DNA of 64,000 nucleotides from the NCBI GenBank assembly GCA_002733765.1, contig NVWU01000008.1:150547-214546 (forward strand), given 5' to 3'. Shown here one piece after another: positions 47,859-57,160 of the stretch. A program made the position numbers and the translations under genes. The notes below the pieces were generated by a model. It did no database searches. It was not told where the DNA came from and worked only from the letters and a program-made list of their open reading frames with translations. The first letter of the stretch is position 1; each line of letters opens with the position of its first letter. The stretch comes from Colwellia sp. Lineage in GTDB: Bacteria; Pseudomonadota; Gammaproteobacteria; Enterobacterales; Alteromonadaceae.

Positions 47859-48692
47859 TTATTTCGTTAAGATTTTTGCCAGGGTTAGTATTCCGGGCTC
47901 TAATAGACTTCCTTTTCGATAAATGATCGAGAGTTCTACATGTTTTGGACCATAGCTAACCGGTTGCATGGCAAGTGATTCTTCATACCGACTGCCTATC
48001 ACCATATCTTTACCAATAATGGTGTAACCTATACCCGCAGAAATACAACCTAAAATACCATCTGCACTACTCATTACCATGAGCTCTTCATTTTCTCGAC
48101 CAGCCTCTTGTCGCCAGAAAATAGCACGCTTCCGGTAACCACAACCTTCATCTCGCACAAATAATACCGGATCATAATCACCCTCTATCGGTGTCACCAC
48201 AACAAGCTCTTCTTGAAAAATTGGGAAAGTGATGAGGTTTTTATGCTTTGGTGCATTCCCTAAAGCTGCGCAATCAACCTTATTATTAAGAACAGCAGAA
48301 ACGAGTCGGTCACTAGTATCCGTATAAATTTTCGTTCGAATCTCTGCATGATTTTTCTTGAGTTTTTTGAGAGCAAATGGCATATGAATAGCAGCAAATG
48401 TTTCAGGCATACCAACTCTTAGTTCATAACTTCCCTTATCGTGTAAAATTGCTGATATAGCCTGCGACTCTAACTGTATAATCTGACTAGAATATTCACA
48501 AAGATGATGCCCACTAGGCGTTAACTGTAACTTACGACCAACTAAAGTAAACAGCTTTGTGTCTAGCTCTCTTTCGAGCTTTTTTATTCGGTTGGTGATA
48601 TTTGATTGAACCGTGTGCAATTTATCAGCAGCACCTTTAATGCCCCCTTCATCAACAACAGCTTTAAAAGTCTTTAGTGTCAAAATTTCCAT
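47859..48692 (-). CDS. LysR-type transcriptional regulator of the catabolic island
   Basis: The 277-residue protein has the LysR HTH (MEILTLKTFKAVVDEGGIKG, VQSNITNRIKKLERELDTKL, LVGRKLQLTPSGHHL) and a periplasmic-binding-like effector domain (LRVGMPETFAAIHMPFALKK, SAVLNNKVDCAALG, ISAGIGYTIIGKDMV). It is divergent to the hydrolase/beta-oxidation operon. A conserved dyad starts 4 bp from its ATG, so it should repress itself and activate the operon when its ligand is present. The same control region is found upstream of the MFS gene, together with a relic of a second copy of this gene. Confidence 0.92.
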   Translation of the reverse strand: MEILTLKTFKAVVDEGGIKGAADKLHTVQSNITNRIKKLERELDTKLFTLVGRKLQLTPSGHHLCEYSSQIIQLESQAISAILHDKGSYELRVGMPETFAAIHMPFALKKLKKNHAEIRTKIYTDTSDRLVSAVLNNKVDCAALGNAPKHKNLITFPIFQEELVVVTPIEGDYDPVLFVRDEGCGYRKRAIFWRQEAGRENEELMVMSSADGILGCISAGIGYTIIGKDMVIGSRYEESLAMQPVSYGPKHVELSIIYRKGSLLEPGILTLAKILTK

Positions 48693-48756
48693 ATAGTTCT
48701 CTTAATAAGAAGTTTTAGTTCTAAATAATTCAATTATTAAGATTAACAGAACAGAG
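48693..48756. promoter_or_regulatory. LysR operator/promoter region, copy 1
   Basis: These 64 bp directly upstream of the lysR ATG match, without gaps, the inverse of 58501-58564 at 55 of 64 positions. The best-conserved part, GTTCTCTTAATAAGAA (48696-48711), holds a LysR-type T-N11-A dyad. TTCTAAATAATT and TTAAGATTAAC are also conserved. The order dyad then TTAAGATTAAC points toward the gene to be activated in both copies. Conservation through non-coding DNA supports a regulatory function. Confidence 0.75.
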
Positions 48757-48951
48757 TAATGTTTGTAAATTACCTTACAACAACGCCACGCTCTAAAAAT
48801 AGAACAAGAAGCAATGCAACTAATTGACAGGAATATCACTTATCGCTGTATTGTAGGGAATAAAAAACTGTTTTTTTCATCACGTTACCTTTATCACTAC
48901 AACGATATTGGTGTAACAAAAAATTTATTATTCACAGGGAAATATCACATT

Positions 48952-49497
48952 ATGTTAATTAATTCTGACCACTCTTGTCTACTCGTCGTTGATATCCAAG
49001 AAAAGCTCATTTCAGGAATACATCAGTCTGAAAAATTTATAGAAAACTGCCAATGGCTTATTAAAGTTGCACAGTTATTTGATATTCCGGTTATGGCTTC
49101 AGAGCAATACCCACGTGGAGTTGGCCCAACTGTAGCCCCTTTACGAGAACTAATTCCGGAAGATTGTATTCAGGATAAGCTGATTTTTTCCTGTGCAGAT
49201 TCACCAGAGTGTCTGGAAATGATTGAACAACAAAAGCGCAAGCAAATAGTAATCGTTGGCATGGAGTCTCATGTTTGTGTTTTACAAACGGCTTTACGCC
49301 TCAATGAGCTGGGTAAAGAAGTCTTTGTTGTTGCTGATGCAATTAGCTCACGCGATCCACTCGATATTGAACTTGCGATTGCACGCATGAGTAAAGCGGG
49401 TATTCATATTGTTAGTCGAGAAATGGTGGCATTTGAGTGGCTACGTGGCTCTGGCGCACCCCAATTTAAAACGTTTAGTAAAGAATTTTTACAATAA
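48952..49497 (+). CDS. Isochorismatase-family cysteine hydrolase (ISOC-like)
   Basis: This is a 181-residue hydrolase with the family triad Asp in CLLVVDIQEKLI, Lys in IQDKLIFSCAD and Cys in IVGMESHVCVLQTALRL (with the cis-peptide region GMESHV). The ending EMVAFEWLRGSGAPQFKTFS resembles the YcaC/ISOC1-ISOC2 branch. Such enzymes cleave C-N or ester bonds, and substrates are rarely known. The ATG at 48952 is used because the open frame before it (back to 48814) is not conserved and covers the promoter. ACAGGGA lies upstream. It is the first gene of the island operon, so it may free a carboxylate from an amide for the ligase (inference). Confidence 0.85.
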   Translation: MLINSDHSCLLVVDIQEKLISGIHQSEKFIENCQWLIKVAQLFDIPVMASEQYPRGVGPTVAPLRELIPEDCIQDKLIFSCADSPECLEMIEQQKRKQIVIVGMESHVCVLQTALRLNELGKEVFVVADAISSRDPLDIELAIARMSKAGIHIVSREMVAFEWLRGSGAPQFKTFSKEFLQ

Positions 49498-49536
49498 TTT
49501 ATTGAGTATAAAACACATTTACGGGAATATTTGAAC

Positions 49537-51840
49537 ATGATGATTAAAAAAGTTGCGGTTATTGGTGCAGGTACAATGGGCGCAGGCATTGCTGGCCAAG
49601 TTGCCAATGCAGGCGTAGAAGTTTGGCTACTCGATCTCCCTACCGAGGGCAATGCCAATGCTTTAGCTCAACGCGGACTCGAGCGCCTTAAAGATTCAGG
49701 TCAACCGGGATTGATGAGCAAAGATGCCGAGCGCCTTATTCACATCGGAAATACCCGAGATGATTTTGCACAATTGGCTGACTGCGACTGGATTGCTGAA
49801 GCTGTCGTTGAGCGACTCGATATTAAGAAAGATCTTTATCGTCGTATTGATGCCGTTTGCCATGACCAAGCGATCATAAGCTCTAACACCTCAACCATCC
49901 CTATCAGCCTACTTGTCGAAGGCATGCCAAAATTATTTAGGCAGCGGTTTGCTATTACTCACTTTTTTAATCCTGTGCGGTTTATGCACCTACTTGAACT
50001 TGTGCGCGGTGAAGATACCGAGCCAACCGTCATCGACACACTCGCAGCCTTCTGCGAACAACAATTAGGTAAAGGGGTAGTGCCTTGCTTAGATACACCT
50101 GGATTCCTCGGTAACCGCGTTGGCGTATTCGCGATCCAATGTGCGCTGCATGCGGCATTTGATTTAGGGCTTAAACCGAGTGAAGCTGATGCTTTATTTG
50201 GCCGTCCGATGGGAATTCCAAAAACAGGCGTTTTTGGTCTATATGATCTTATCGGTATAGATTTAATGTCTGACGTAGTACAAAGCCTCGTCAATATTCT
50301 TCCCGAAGGTGACGCCTTTCATCAGGAAGCAGAAAAAATTCCATTAATGATCCGCATGATTGACAATGGACAAACGGGTAACAAACAAGGTAAAGGCTTT
50401 TATCGCAAGGTTAAAGGTGGACGAGAAGCTCTCAACCTTCAAGATGAACGCTACTCTTTTGCGCCTCGCTTAAACTTGCCACTAGCCGAAAAAGCAGAAC
50501 AGACCGGCATTAAAGCGTTACTCTTAGATGACAGCCTTTATGGCCAATTCGCTTGGCGAGTGTTGTCTCGTACATTAAGTTACGCCGCTTCGCTCATTCC
50601 AGAAGTGGGTAACGACGGGCTAGGTATCGATGATGCGATGAAACTTGGTTACAACTGGGTTAAAGGTCCGTTTGAACTGCTAGACGAAATTGGTGTAGAT
50701 TTATTTATCGAACGGCTCAAAGCCGATGGCATGTCTGTTCCACGCTTTCTAGAAGAAGCCGCTGGTTCTAGCTTCTATCGTGCAGAAAATAACGCACTTC
50801 AAACACGCCAACTCGATGGTAGCTGGCAAACAATTCAACGGTCTGAGAACATTATTCGCTTTAACGAAATGCGCCAAACCATGACGCCACGTAATACCTG
50901 CGCAGTAGCCAGTTGGTATAACCTTGACGGAATAGCACTGGTTGAATTCCACAGTAAAGCCAATGCACTCGATACCGACTCTATGGAAATCCTAGAGGAC
51001 GCAATTACCCACGTTGAAAAAGAGGGCATGCGCGGTCTTATTGTACACAACGACGCGCAACATTTTTCTTGTGGTGTTAATTTACAAGGTGTTCGCGGCT
51101 TCATCCAACGTAATGACATGGATGGATTAGATAAATTTTTAGATCATTTCCAGAAAACAGTGCATCGCATGGCAACAGCAAAATTTCCTGTCGTGGTTGC
51201 GCCAGTTGGCATGTCATTAGGCGGTGGATTTGAAGTAGTATTACATGCCAAAGAAGTAATCTGCCATGCTAACTCAGTTATGGGGTTAGTTGAATCAGTG
51301 GTAGGTGTTGTACCTGGCGGCGGCGGTTGCAAAGAAACACTATATCGTTGGGTTGAAAAACTCGAATGTGGTGATGACATCAGCGAAGCTTGTTGGAAAG
51401 CATTTATGAACCTAGGCATGGGCAAAACAGCAACCTCACCTATTCTTGCCAAAGATCAGGCGATGCTAAGAGCTAACGATAATTTTATCATGAACCGTGA
51501 CAGCATACTGTCTACCGCAATTAATGCCATCAATAATCCAGTTAATCAAAAGGTATTCAATCGACCTACCCTAATATTACCTGGCAAACCTTTATTTGAA
51601 GAAATGGTCAATTGGCTGAAAGAATCACACGCCAAAGGACTGTTGATGGCGCACGATGTGGTCGTTGGTACCGAAATGGCACGTATCGTCACTGGTGGAG
51701 AAGTAGAACCCGGCACCCGATGGAGTGAGCAAGATTTCTTTGATGCTGAACGCAGATCATTTCTGACGCTCGCATCAACAGATTCGACCAAAAAGCGAAT
51801 TGAAACAATGCTTGATGAAGGTTCTCCTATTAGAAATTAA
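49537..51840 (+). CDS. 3-hydroxyacyl-CoA dehydrogenase / enoyl-CoA hydratase (FadN-like order)
   Basis: The product of about 767 residues combines two beta-oxidation steps. The dehydrogenase half comes first: NAD loop VAVIGAGTMGAGIAGQVANA, catalytic His-Glu context ITHFFNPVRFMHLLELV, and PGFLGNRVGVFAI. The C-terminal half is crotonase-like, with both acidic residues kept (SLGGGFEVVLHAKEV and VMGLVESVVGVVPGGGG). This is the reverse of FadB/FadJ order and matches the FadN/YusL type. A TTG at 49531 or ATGs at 49537/49540 could start it. It is 33 bp after the hydrolase gene. A pair of hairpins separates it from the decarboxylase gene. Confidence 0.88.
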   Translation: MMIKKVAVIGAGTMGAGIAGQVANAGVEVWLLDLPTEGNANALAQRGLERLKDSGQPGLMSKDAERLIHIGNTRDDFAQLADCDWIAEAVVERLDIKKDLYRRIDAVCHDQAIISSNTSTIPISLLVEGMPKLFRQRFAITHFFNPVRFMHLLELVRGEDTEPTVIDTLAAFCEQQLGKGVVPCLDTPGFLGNRVGVFAIQCALHAAFDLGLKPSEADALFGRPMGIPKTGVFGLYDLIGIDLMSDVVQSLVNILPEGDAFHQEAEKIPLMIRMIDNGQTGNKQGKGFYRKVKGGREALNLQDERYSFAPRLNLPLAEKAEQTGIKALLLDDSLYGQFAWRVLSRTLSYAASLIPEVGNDGLGIDDAMKLGYNWVKGPFELLDEIGVDLFIERLKADGMSVPRFLEEAAGSSFYRAENNALQTRQLDGSWQTIQRSENIIRFNEMRQTMTPRNTCAVASWYNLDGIALVEFHSKANALDTDSMEILEDAITHVEKEGMRGLIVHNDAQHFSCGVNLQGVRGFIQRNDMDGLDKFLDHFQKTVHRMATAKFPVVVAPVGMSLGGGFEVVLHAKEVICHANSVMGLVESVVGVVPGGGGCKETLYRWVEKLECGDDISEACWKAFMNLGMGKTATSPILAKDQAMLRANDNFIMNRDSILSTAINAINNPVNQKVFNRPTLILPGKPLFEEMVNWLKESHAKGLLMAHDVVVGTEMARIVTGGEVEPGTRWSEQDFFDAERRSFLTLASTDSTKKRIETMLDEGSPIRN

Positions 51841-51852
51841 ATAAGGTTAATT

Positions 51853-51957
51853 ACCCGAAAAAATCAAACAAAGTGAATCGGGTATAAATGGTCACGACCA
51901 CCGGCCGAGCATTGCGGCAAAGTGACGAGTAATGGGCTCTATATTGTTAGAGCCCAT
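51853..51957 (+). other. Two hairpins in the operon spacer before malonyl-CoA decarboxylase
   Basis: TACCCGA / TCGGGTA brackets 51853-51883. Further on, ATGGGCTCTA / TAGAGCCCAT (51932-51941, 51948-51957) is a perfect 10-bp stem with a 6-nt loop. Neither has a U-run, so they may be processing or stabilising elements within one transcript, or weak attenuators. ACGAATACTCGT follows at 51962. Confidence 0.5.
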
Positions 51958-52016
51958 ACTAAACGAATACTCGTTTCATTAAATTAGTCTCACGTTAAGA
52001 ATATTGGAGATGTAAG

Positions 52017-53438
52017 TTGGAAATACAAGATAAACCGCGCTTTCTTGACAGAACTTGGGGGCAATTACGCCACGTCTGGCACAAGGTTACTGGTAATGGT
52101 CATGTGCAAAGTTCTGTGCACTTTCAAGCAGACTTGCCCAATGAGGACTTACCGCGTCTTCGAGCACAAATACAACTTTGTTTAAAAATGCGTGGTGGTG
52201 AAGTGTCGGCGAGGGCTGAAACTGCGATTTTAGGACGTTCCTATCTTGAATTGAACGATGAAGGCCGCTCCCGTTTTCTCAAAGTGCTTGCCACTGATTT
52301 TGATGTTGATACAGCGCAAGTAGAGCATGCAATAGAATGTTGGCATCAATCCAAGGATGTCCCTGACCGATACGCTAATGTTCAACAATTACGCCAAGCT
52401 TTAGAAGCGCCTCGTTTACAGTTACTGACCCAATTTAATGAGTTGCCCGAAGGTGTTAAATTTCTAGTGGATATGCGCGCAGAATTAATCACATTGAAAA
52501 ATGATGATCCGGCTTTTGCCGCATTAGAAGGCGATCTGAAACGGCTGTTGATTTCATGGTTCGATATCGGTTTTCTCACGCTGGATTGTATTACTTGGGA
52601 TTCACCCGCGTCACTGTTAGAAAAATTAATTACCTATGAGTCGGTTCATGAAATTCGCAGTTGGGATGATCTCAAAAATCGTTTAGATTCAGATCGTCGC
52701 TGTTATGCATTTTTGCATCCACACATGCTCGGCGAACCTTTAATTTTTGTCGAAGTGGCACTGACCATTGGCTTGGCACGAAATGTACAAGATCTGCTGG
52801 ATGAAAACGCGCCAGTAAACGATTTAGAACATATGGACACGGCTATTTTCTACTCGATATCTAATGCGCAGCAAGGGTTAGCGGGCATTAGCTTTGGTAA
52901 TTTTCTAATTAAGAGAGTAGTGGCAAAGTTATCTGAGGAGTTTCCTCATATCAATAACTTTGCCACGCTGTCACCGATTGTCAGTTTCCGCCGTTGGTTA
53001 ACGGAGCAGTTAGCCAATGACAAATCAGATCTTTTAACCAAATCTGAACAAAAATCACTTACCCTGCAGTGTGAGCGGTTAGGGGTTGACTCCAGTCTTA
53101 GAAATCTACTTGAAACCCCTAACTGGCCGAAAGACAGCCAAATATGTGAAGTGTTGCAACCGCTGCTAACACGCTTAGCTGCGCACTATCTCAGCGAAGA
53201 AAAACGCAGTAATGGTCGAGCTTTTGATCCTGTTGCTCATTTTCACCTGACCAATGGTGCACATATCGAGCAATTGAATTGGATGGGCGATAAGTCGGAA
53301 AAAGGGTTACGCCAATCATATGGGCTTATGGTGAATTACCTCTACCGGCTTGATCGGATTGAATCCAATAGCGCTGCGTATGTTGAGCATGCGGAAGCGA
53401 CCACCTCTAATGCGGTGAAAGCATTATTAAAAAATTGA
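52017..53438 (+). CDS. Malonyl-CoA decarboxylase
   Basis: The enzyme converts malonyl-CoA to acetyl-CoA and CO2. The 473-residue protein has the MCD helical N-terminal domain and the conserved catalytic domain: FLHPHMLGEPLIFVEVAL, FYSISNAQQGLAGISFGNFL, FATLSPIVSFRRWL, and HFHLTNGAHIEQLNWMGD. The GNAT-like catalytic His and Ser regions are thus present. The start is TTG 52017, with GGAG seven bases upstream; the nearby ATG at 52010 hits a stop at once. In this operon it should remove malonyl-CoA made by the preceding oxidation steps. Confidence 0.92.
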   Translation: MEIQDKPRFLDRTWGQLRHVWHKVTGNGHVQSSVHFQADLPNEDLPRLRAQIQLCLKMRGGEVSARAETAILGRSYLELNDEGRSRFLKVLATDFDVDTAQVEHAIECWHQSKDVPDRYANVQQLRQALEAPRLQLLTQFNELPEGVKFLVDMRAELITLKNDDPAFAALEGDLKRLLISWFDIGFLTLDCITWDSPASLLEKLITYESVHEIRSWDDLKNRLDSDRRCYAFLHPHMLGEPLIFVEVALTIGLARNVQDLLDENAPVNDLEHMDTAIFYSISNAQQGLAGISFGNFLIKRVVAKLSEEFPHINNFATLSPIVSFRRWLTEQLANDKSDLLTKSEQKSLTLQCERLGVDSSLRNLLETPNWPKDSQICEVLQPLLTRLAAHYLSEEKRSNGRAFDPVAHFHLTNGAHIEQLNWMGDKSEKGLRQSYGLMVNYLYRLDRIESNSAAYVEHAEATTSNAVKALLKN

Positions 53439-53464
53439 AATAAATAATATAAAAGGAAGATAGC

Positions 53465-55252
53465 ATGGCAGATTACCAAGCTCCCCTAAAAGATATGAAT
53501 TTTGTGCTCAATGAGCTAGTAAATATACAAAAGCTAGCCACTATTCCTGGTTATGAAGAAGCTTTGCCAGAGCTGGTTTCATGTATTCTTGATGAAGCAA
53601 GTAAATTAGCAGGTGAGGTAATTTCACCACTTAATGCTTCCGGCGATATGGAAGGCGTTAAGATACACAATAAGAATGAGGTGAAGACCCCCGAAGGGTT
53701 TAAAAGTGCTTACCAACAATTTTCTGAAGGCGGTTGGGGCTCGTTGCAGTTTGAGCCAGACTATGGTGGTCAGGGTTTACCCTTTACCCTCGCGATTCCC
53801 GTGCAGGAAATGTGGCACTCTGCCAATATGGCCTGGGGCTTGTGTCCACTGTTGACTCAAGGCGCTATAGAAGCGATACAGGCTAATGCCAGTGAAGCGC
53901 TAAAATCCCGTTATTTGCCTCAAATGATTGCTGGCCGCTGGAGCGGCACGATGAATCTTACTGAGCCGCAAGCAGGCTCAGATATGGCTACTTTACGTAC
54001 CCGCGCTGAACGCAATGGTGATCACTACCGCATTACCGGTCAGAAAATTTTTATTACCTGGGGTGAGCACGATATGGTGGATAATATCGTGCATTTGGTA
54101 CTAGCGCGCCTGCCAGATGCTCCACCAGGAGTCAAAGGCATATCATTGTTTATTGTGCCCAAATTTTTGGTCAATGACGATGGCTCTTTAGGCAAACGCA
54201 ATGACTGTCAAGTTACTTCTCTGGAGCATAAAATTGGTATTCACGCCAGCCCTACTTGTGTGATGAGTTATGGCGATAACGGTGGTGCTATTGGTTACCT
54301 CGTGGGTGAAGAGAACAAAGGTTTAGTCTGTATGTTTAATATGATGAACAATGCGCGCCTGACTGTCGGCTTGCAAGGCGTAGCAATTGCCGAGCGTTCC
54401 TATCAATTAGCCAGAGACTACGCTAAAGAGCGTCCTCAAGGTATTGCACCAGGTGAATCTGAGCTTGGTATGATTATTAAACATCCGGATGTGCGTAGGA
54501 TGTTAATGACGATGCGTGCACTAACTGAAGCGAGCCGTGCCTTGACCTATGTGGCCTGTACAAGTGTAGATTATCAAGAAAAACATCCAGATGCAGACGT
54601 TAGAAAGTATCACAAAGCGCGGGCAGCCTTATTAACGCCCGTTGTAAAGGGTTGGAGTACAGAAGTCGGCCTAGAAGTCACCTCTATCGGCGTACAGGTT
54701 CATGGCGGAATGGGCTTTATCGAAGAAACTGGTGCGGGTCAGTATTACCGCGATGCACGAATTTTGCCTATTTACGAGGGGACTAATGGTATTCAGGCTT
54801 TAGATCTAGTGGCTCGCAAAACATTGTTCGATCGGGGTGCTGCTATGGATAGTTTGTTGCAAGAAATGCGCACGCTGATTACAGAAGTAAAGCAGAGCAC
54901 AAATACCTTAAAAAATGAGTCAACGACTTTTTCCTTTGCTGTTGAAGCGCTAGCCGATGCCAAATCGCAGTTATTAAAAGAAGTAAAAGATGACATTAAT
55001 TGGTCGGGATCGATCAGTTTTAATTATTTGATGCTGATGGGCTCTGTGTGCGGCGCATGGCAAATGTTAATGGCTGCTCAAGTGGCTGAAGCTAAACTGG
55101 CTTTGACAGACAGTGATACTGATTTTTATCATGCTAAGTTGGCAACGGCACGTTTTTATCTAGATCAGATACTGCCGCGCTACCTAAGTCATGCGGCGAT
55201 GGTAAAAAACGGCAGTCAAGCCATTATGGCAATGGATGAGGACTTATTCTAA
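53465..55252 (+). CDS. Acyl-CoA dehydrogenase with C-terminal extension
   Basis: This 595-residue FAD enzyme makes the alpha,beta double bond of acyl-CoA. The FAD/substrate region is SGTMNLTEPQAGSDMATLRT and ITGQKIFITWGEHDMVDNIV. C-terminal ACAD motifs are EVTSIGVQVHGGMGFIEETG, and IYEGTNGIQALDLVARKTL, where Glu of YEGTNGIQ is the likely catalytic base. The last 120 residues form the extra helical domain of the long FadE/DmdC-like subfamily. AAGGAAG precedes the ATG. It is 26 bp after the decarboxylase. The substrate chain length is not evident. Confidence 0.92.
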   Translation: MADYQAPLKDMNFVLNELVNIQKLATIPGYEEALPELVSCILDEASKLAGEVISPLNASGDMEGVKIHNKNEVKTPEGFKSAYQQFSEGGWGSLQFEPDYGGQGLPFTLAIPVQEMWHSANMAWGLCPLLTQGAIEAIQANASEALKSRYLPQMIAGRWSGTMNLTEPQAGSDMATLRTRAERNGDHYRITGQKIFITWGEHDMVDNIVHLVLARLPDAPPGVKGISLFIVPKFLVNDDGSLGKRNDCQVTSLEHKIGIHASPTCVMSYGDNGGAIGYLVGEENKGLVCMFNMMNNARLTVGLQGVAIAERSYQLARDYAKERPQGIAPGESELGMIIKHPDVRRMLMTMRALTEASRALTYVACTSVDYQEKHPDADVRKYHKARAALLTPVVKGWSTEVGLEVTSIGVQVHGGMGFIEETGAGQYYRDARILPIYEGTNGIQALDLVARKTLFDRGAAMDSLLQEMRTLITEVKQSTNTLKNESTTFSFAVEALADAKSQLLKEVKDDINWSGSISFNYLMLMGSVCGAWQMLMAAQVAEAKLALTDSDTDFYHAKLATARFYLDQILPRYLSHAAMVKNGSQAIMAMDEDLF

Positions 55253-55256
55253 TTGA

Positions 55257-55306
55257 TACCCAAACTACCTCACAGATAGAATTTTCATCTTGAGGTAGTT
55301 TGGGTA
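55257..55306. repeat. 50-nt hairpin with perfect 16-bp stem
   Basis: TACCCAAACTACCTCA (55257-55272) and TGAGGTAGTTTGGGTA (55291-55306) are exact complements. The loop can add the AGAT/ATCT pairs (55274-55277, 55287-55290). It begins 5 nt after the acyl-CoA dehydrogenase stop. There is no U-run, so read-through into the ligase is possible. The sequence resembles TACCC-starting repeats common in Alteromonadales, but this is from memory and needs a search. Confidence 0.6.
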
Positions 55307-55428
55307 AAAGCACCGTTACGGCAAAACTAGTGGCGTTAATAACCCGCGAGCAACGTAAACCTCTATAAGCATAGCTTAATAAAGTCGAGTTGAAAGGCAA
55401 TAAGACCAACCTAATCTGGAGTATAATA

Positions 55429-57060
55429 ATGACAAATAAAAACCATCCATTAGTCCGAAATTCAGCCAATTTTGTGCCGTTGACACCACTGTCCTTTTTG
55501 CATCGAACGGCGGACATTTACCCTCAACGCGAGTCCCTGATTTACAACGACCTTCGCTACACTTGGTCACAAACACGTAACCGCTGTACCCGTATTGCTT
55601 CTAGTCTGGCCACGCGAGGCATTGGTAAAAATGATACTGTCTCCGTGTTTGCCTTTAACACTCCTGAAATGTTTGAATGCCACTTTGCGATACCCATGGC
55701 AGGCGCTATTCTGAACACGATAAATACGCGTATTGACGCTCAGACCGTGGCTTATATCATCGATCACGCTGAATCAAAGGCAATTATCGTCGATCGCCAG
55801 CTTTGGCCCATACTTAAGGAAGCGCTGAACAATTGCAAACTGCAACCTGAAATCATTATTATCGATGACTCTACCGCCACTGAAAAACCTATACTACCAA
55901 GTGACATCAAATTCACTTTTTACCAAGAACTGGTTGATCAAGGTGATGACGCCTTTGTATGGCTAGCACCAGAAGATGAATGGCAGTCACTCTCTCTGAA
56001 TTACACCTCAGGAACCACAGGTTTACCTAAGGGTGTAGTTTACCATCACAGAGGTGCCTACTTGATGGGCATGGGTACAGCCATGTCTTGGGCACTGCCC
56101 TCACATCCGCGCTATCTTTATACTGTGCCAATGTTCCATTGCAATGGCTGGGGGCATGTTTGGACTATGACCGCCGCGGCAGCAACCATTGTTTGTATTC
56201 GTACGCTTACGCCGGCATCTGTTTTTAAGCTGATCGAACAACATGAGGTAACACATTTTGGTTGTGCTCCAATCGTACTTAATATGCTTGCCAACGCACC
56301 GGCATCGGAACAGATAAAATTTGATCGCACTGTTCATGTGATAACGGCTGGATCACCACCTCCCGCGAGTGTTCTTGAAAGTATGAACCAATTTGGTTTC
56401 GAAATTATGCATGTCTATGGGCTCACCGAAACTAGCGGTCACATATTGCAGGCGGCACCGCAAGAAGACTGGCAAGAACAAAGTATACAAAAACAGGCGG
56501 AATTAAAATCTCGTCAAGGTGTCCGTTTTTCAATGACCGAAAGCGTCGATATAATCGACTCAGCAAGCGGTCAACCGGTCCCATGGGATTCAACAACCAT
56601 GGGGGAAATTGTGATACGCGGTAATACCGTAATGAAGGGATACTTAAAAGATCCGGAAGCGACCGACAAGGCTTTTAATAATGGCTGGTTTATGAGTGGG
56701 GATATAGGGGTGATTCATCCCGACGGCTACATTCAAGTGAAGGATCGCCTCAAAGATATTATCATTTCGGGTGGAGAAAATATTTCGTCAATCGAGGTCG
56801 AGAATGTCCTTTATAAACACCCCGCAGTAAGTGTGGCAGCGGTAATAGCACTTGCCGACGAACAATGGGGAGAAGTCCCCTGTGCGTTTGTAGAGCTAAA
56901 AGTAGGACAAGAAGTCAGCGAACAGGAACTTATTCAGTTTTGCGGAAATAACATGGCGCGGTTTAAACGCCCTAAAAAGGTAATTTTCGGGGAGCTACCG
57001 AAGACCGCTACCGGCAAACTTCAGAAAAATGTGCTGCGTAGCAGGGCTAATACAAAATAA
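55429..57060 (+). CDS. AMP-forming acyl-CoA ligase, paralogue of 6077-7702
   Basis: This 543-residue ANL ligase should make the CoA ester that enters the operon's oxidation steps. Motifs are LNYTSGTTGLPKGVVYHHRG, MHVYGLTETSGH, GWFMSGDIGVIHPDGYIQVK, RLKDIIISGGENISS and the catalytic Lys in LPKTATGKLQKNVL. The ATG at 55429 has CTGGAG upstream; an upstream ATG at 55390 is rejected as the extra residues are not conserved. The close likeness to the ligase at 6077-7702 (for example MAGAILNTINTRIDAQTVAY against MSGAVLNSINTRLDAEAIAF) marks them as paralogues. It is the last gene of the island operon. Confidence 0.9.
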   Translation: MTNKNHPLVRNSANFVPLTPLSFLHRTADIYPQRESLIYNDLRYTWSQTRNRCTRIASSLATRGIGKNDTVSVFAFNTPEMFECHFAIPMAGAILNTINTRIDAQTVAYIIDHAESKAIIVDRQLWPILKEALNNCKLQPEIIIIDDSTATEKPILPSDIKFTFYQELVDQGDDAFVWLAPEDEWQSLSLNYTSGTTGLPKGVVYHHRGAYLMGMGTAMSWALPSHPRYLYTVPMFHCNGWGHVWTMTAAAATIVCIRTLTPASVFKLIEQHEVTHFGCAPIVLNMLANAPASEQIKFDRTVHVITAGSPPPASVLESMNQFGFEIMHVYGLTETSGHILQAAPQEDWQEQSIQKQAELKSRQGVRFSMTESVDIIDSASGQPVPWDSTTMGEIVIRGNTVMKGYLKDPEATDKAFNNGWFMSGDIGVIHPDGYIQVKDRLKDIIISGGENISSIEVENVLYKHPAVSVAAVIALADEQWGEVPCAFVELKVGQEVSEQELIQFCGNNMARFKRPKKVIFGELPKTATGKLQKNVLRSRANTK

Positions 57061-57101
57061 TATTAAGCATTGCGTGTAGTATATACTTAATGTCCTTTGC
57101 A

Positions 57102-57135
57102 AGCGCTGAGCTATATTTACGAATAGCTCAGCGCT
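57102..57135 (+). terminator. Putative terminator hairpin of the island operon
   Basis: AGCGCTGAGCTAT and ATAGCTCAGCGCT form a perfect 13-bp stem with an 8-nt loop, 41 nt after the ligase stop. The 3' flank is not a strict U-run, so efficiency is uncertain. It could also work for the convergent MFS gene. Confidence 0.6.
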
Positions 57136-57160
57136 GTCCACTTGTTATATTAAAAATGAT

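Noticed and set aside
49537..57060. Assignment of the island to DMSP demethylation (dmdB, dmdC, dmdD)
   Set aside because: A ligase, an acyl-CoA dehydrogenase and a hydratase are present, but the hydratase is fused to a dehydrogenase in FadN order, a malonyl-CoA decarboxylase is included, and no dmdA is seen. The general families alone do not support it.
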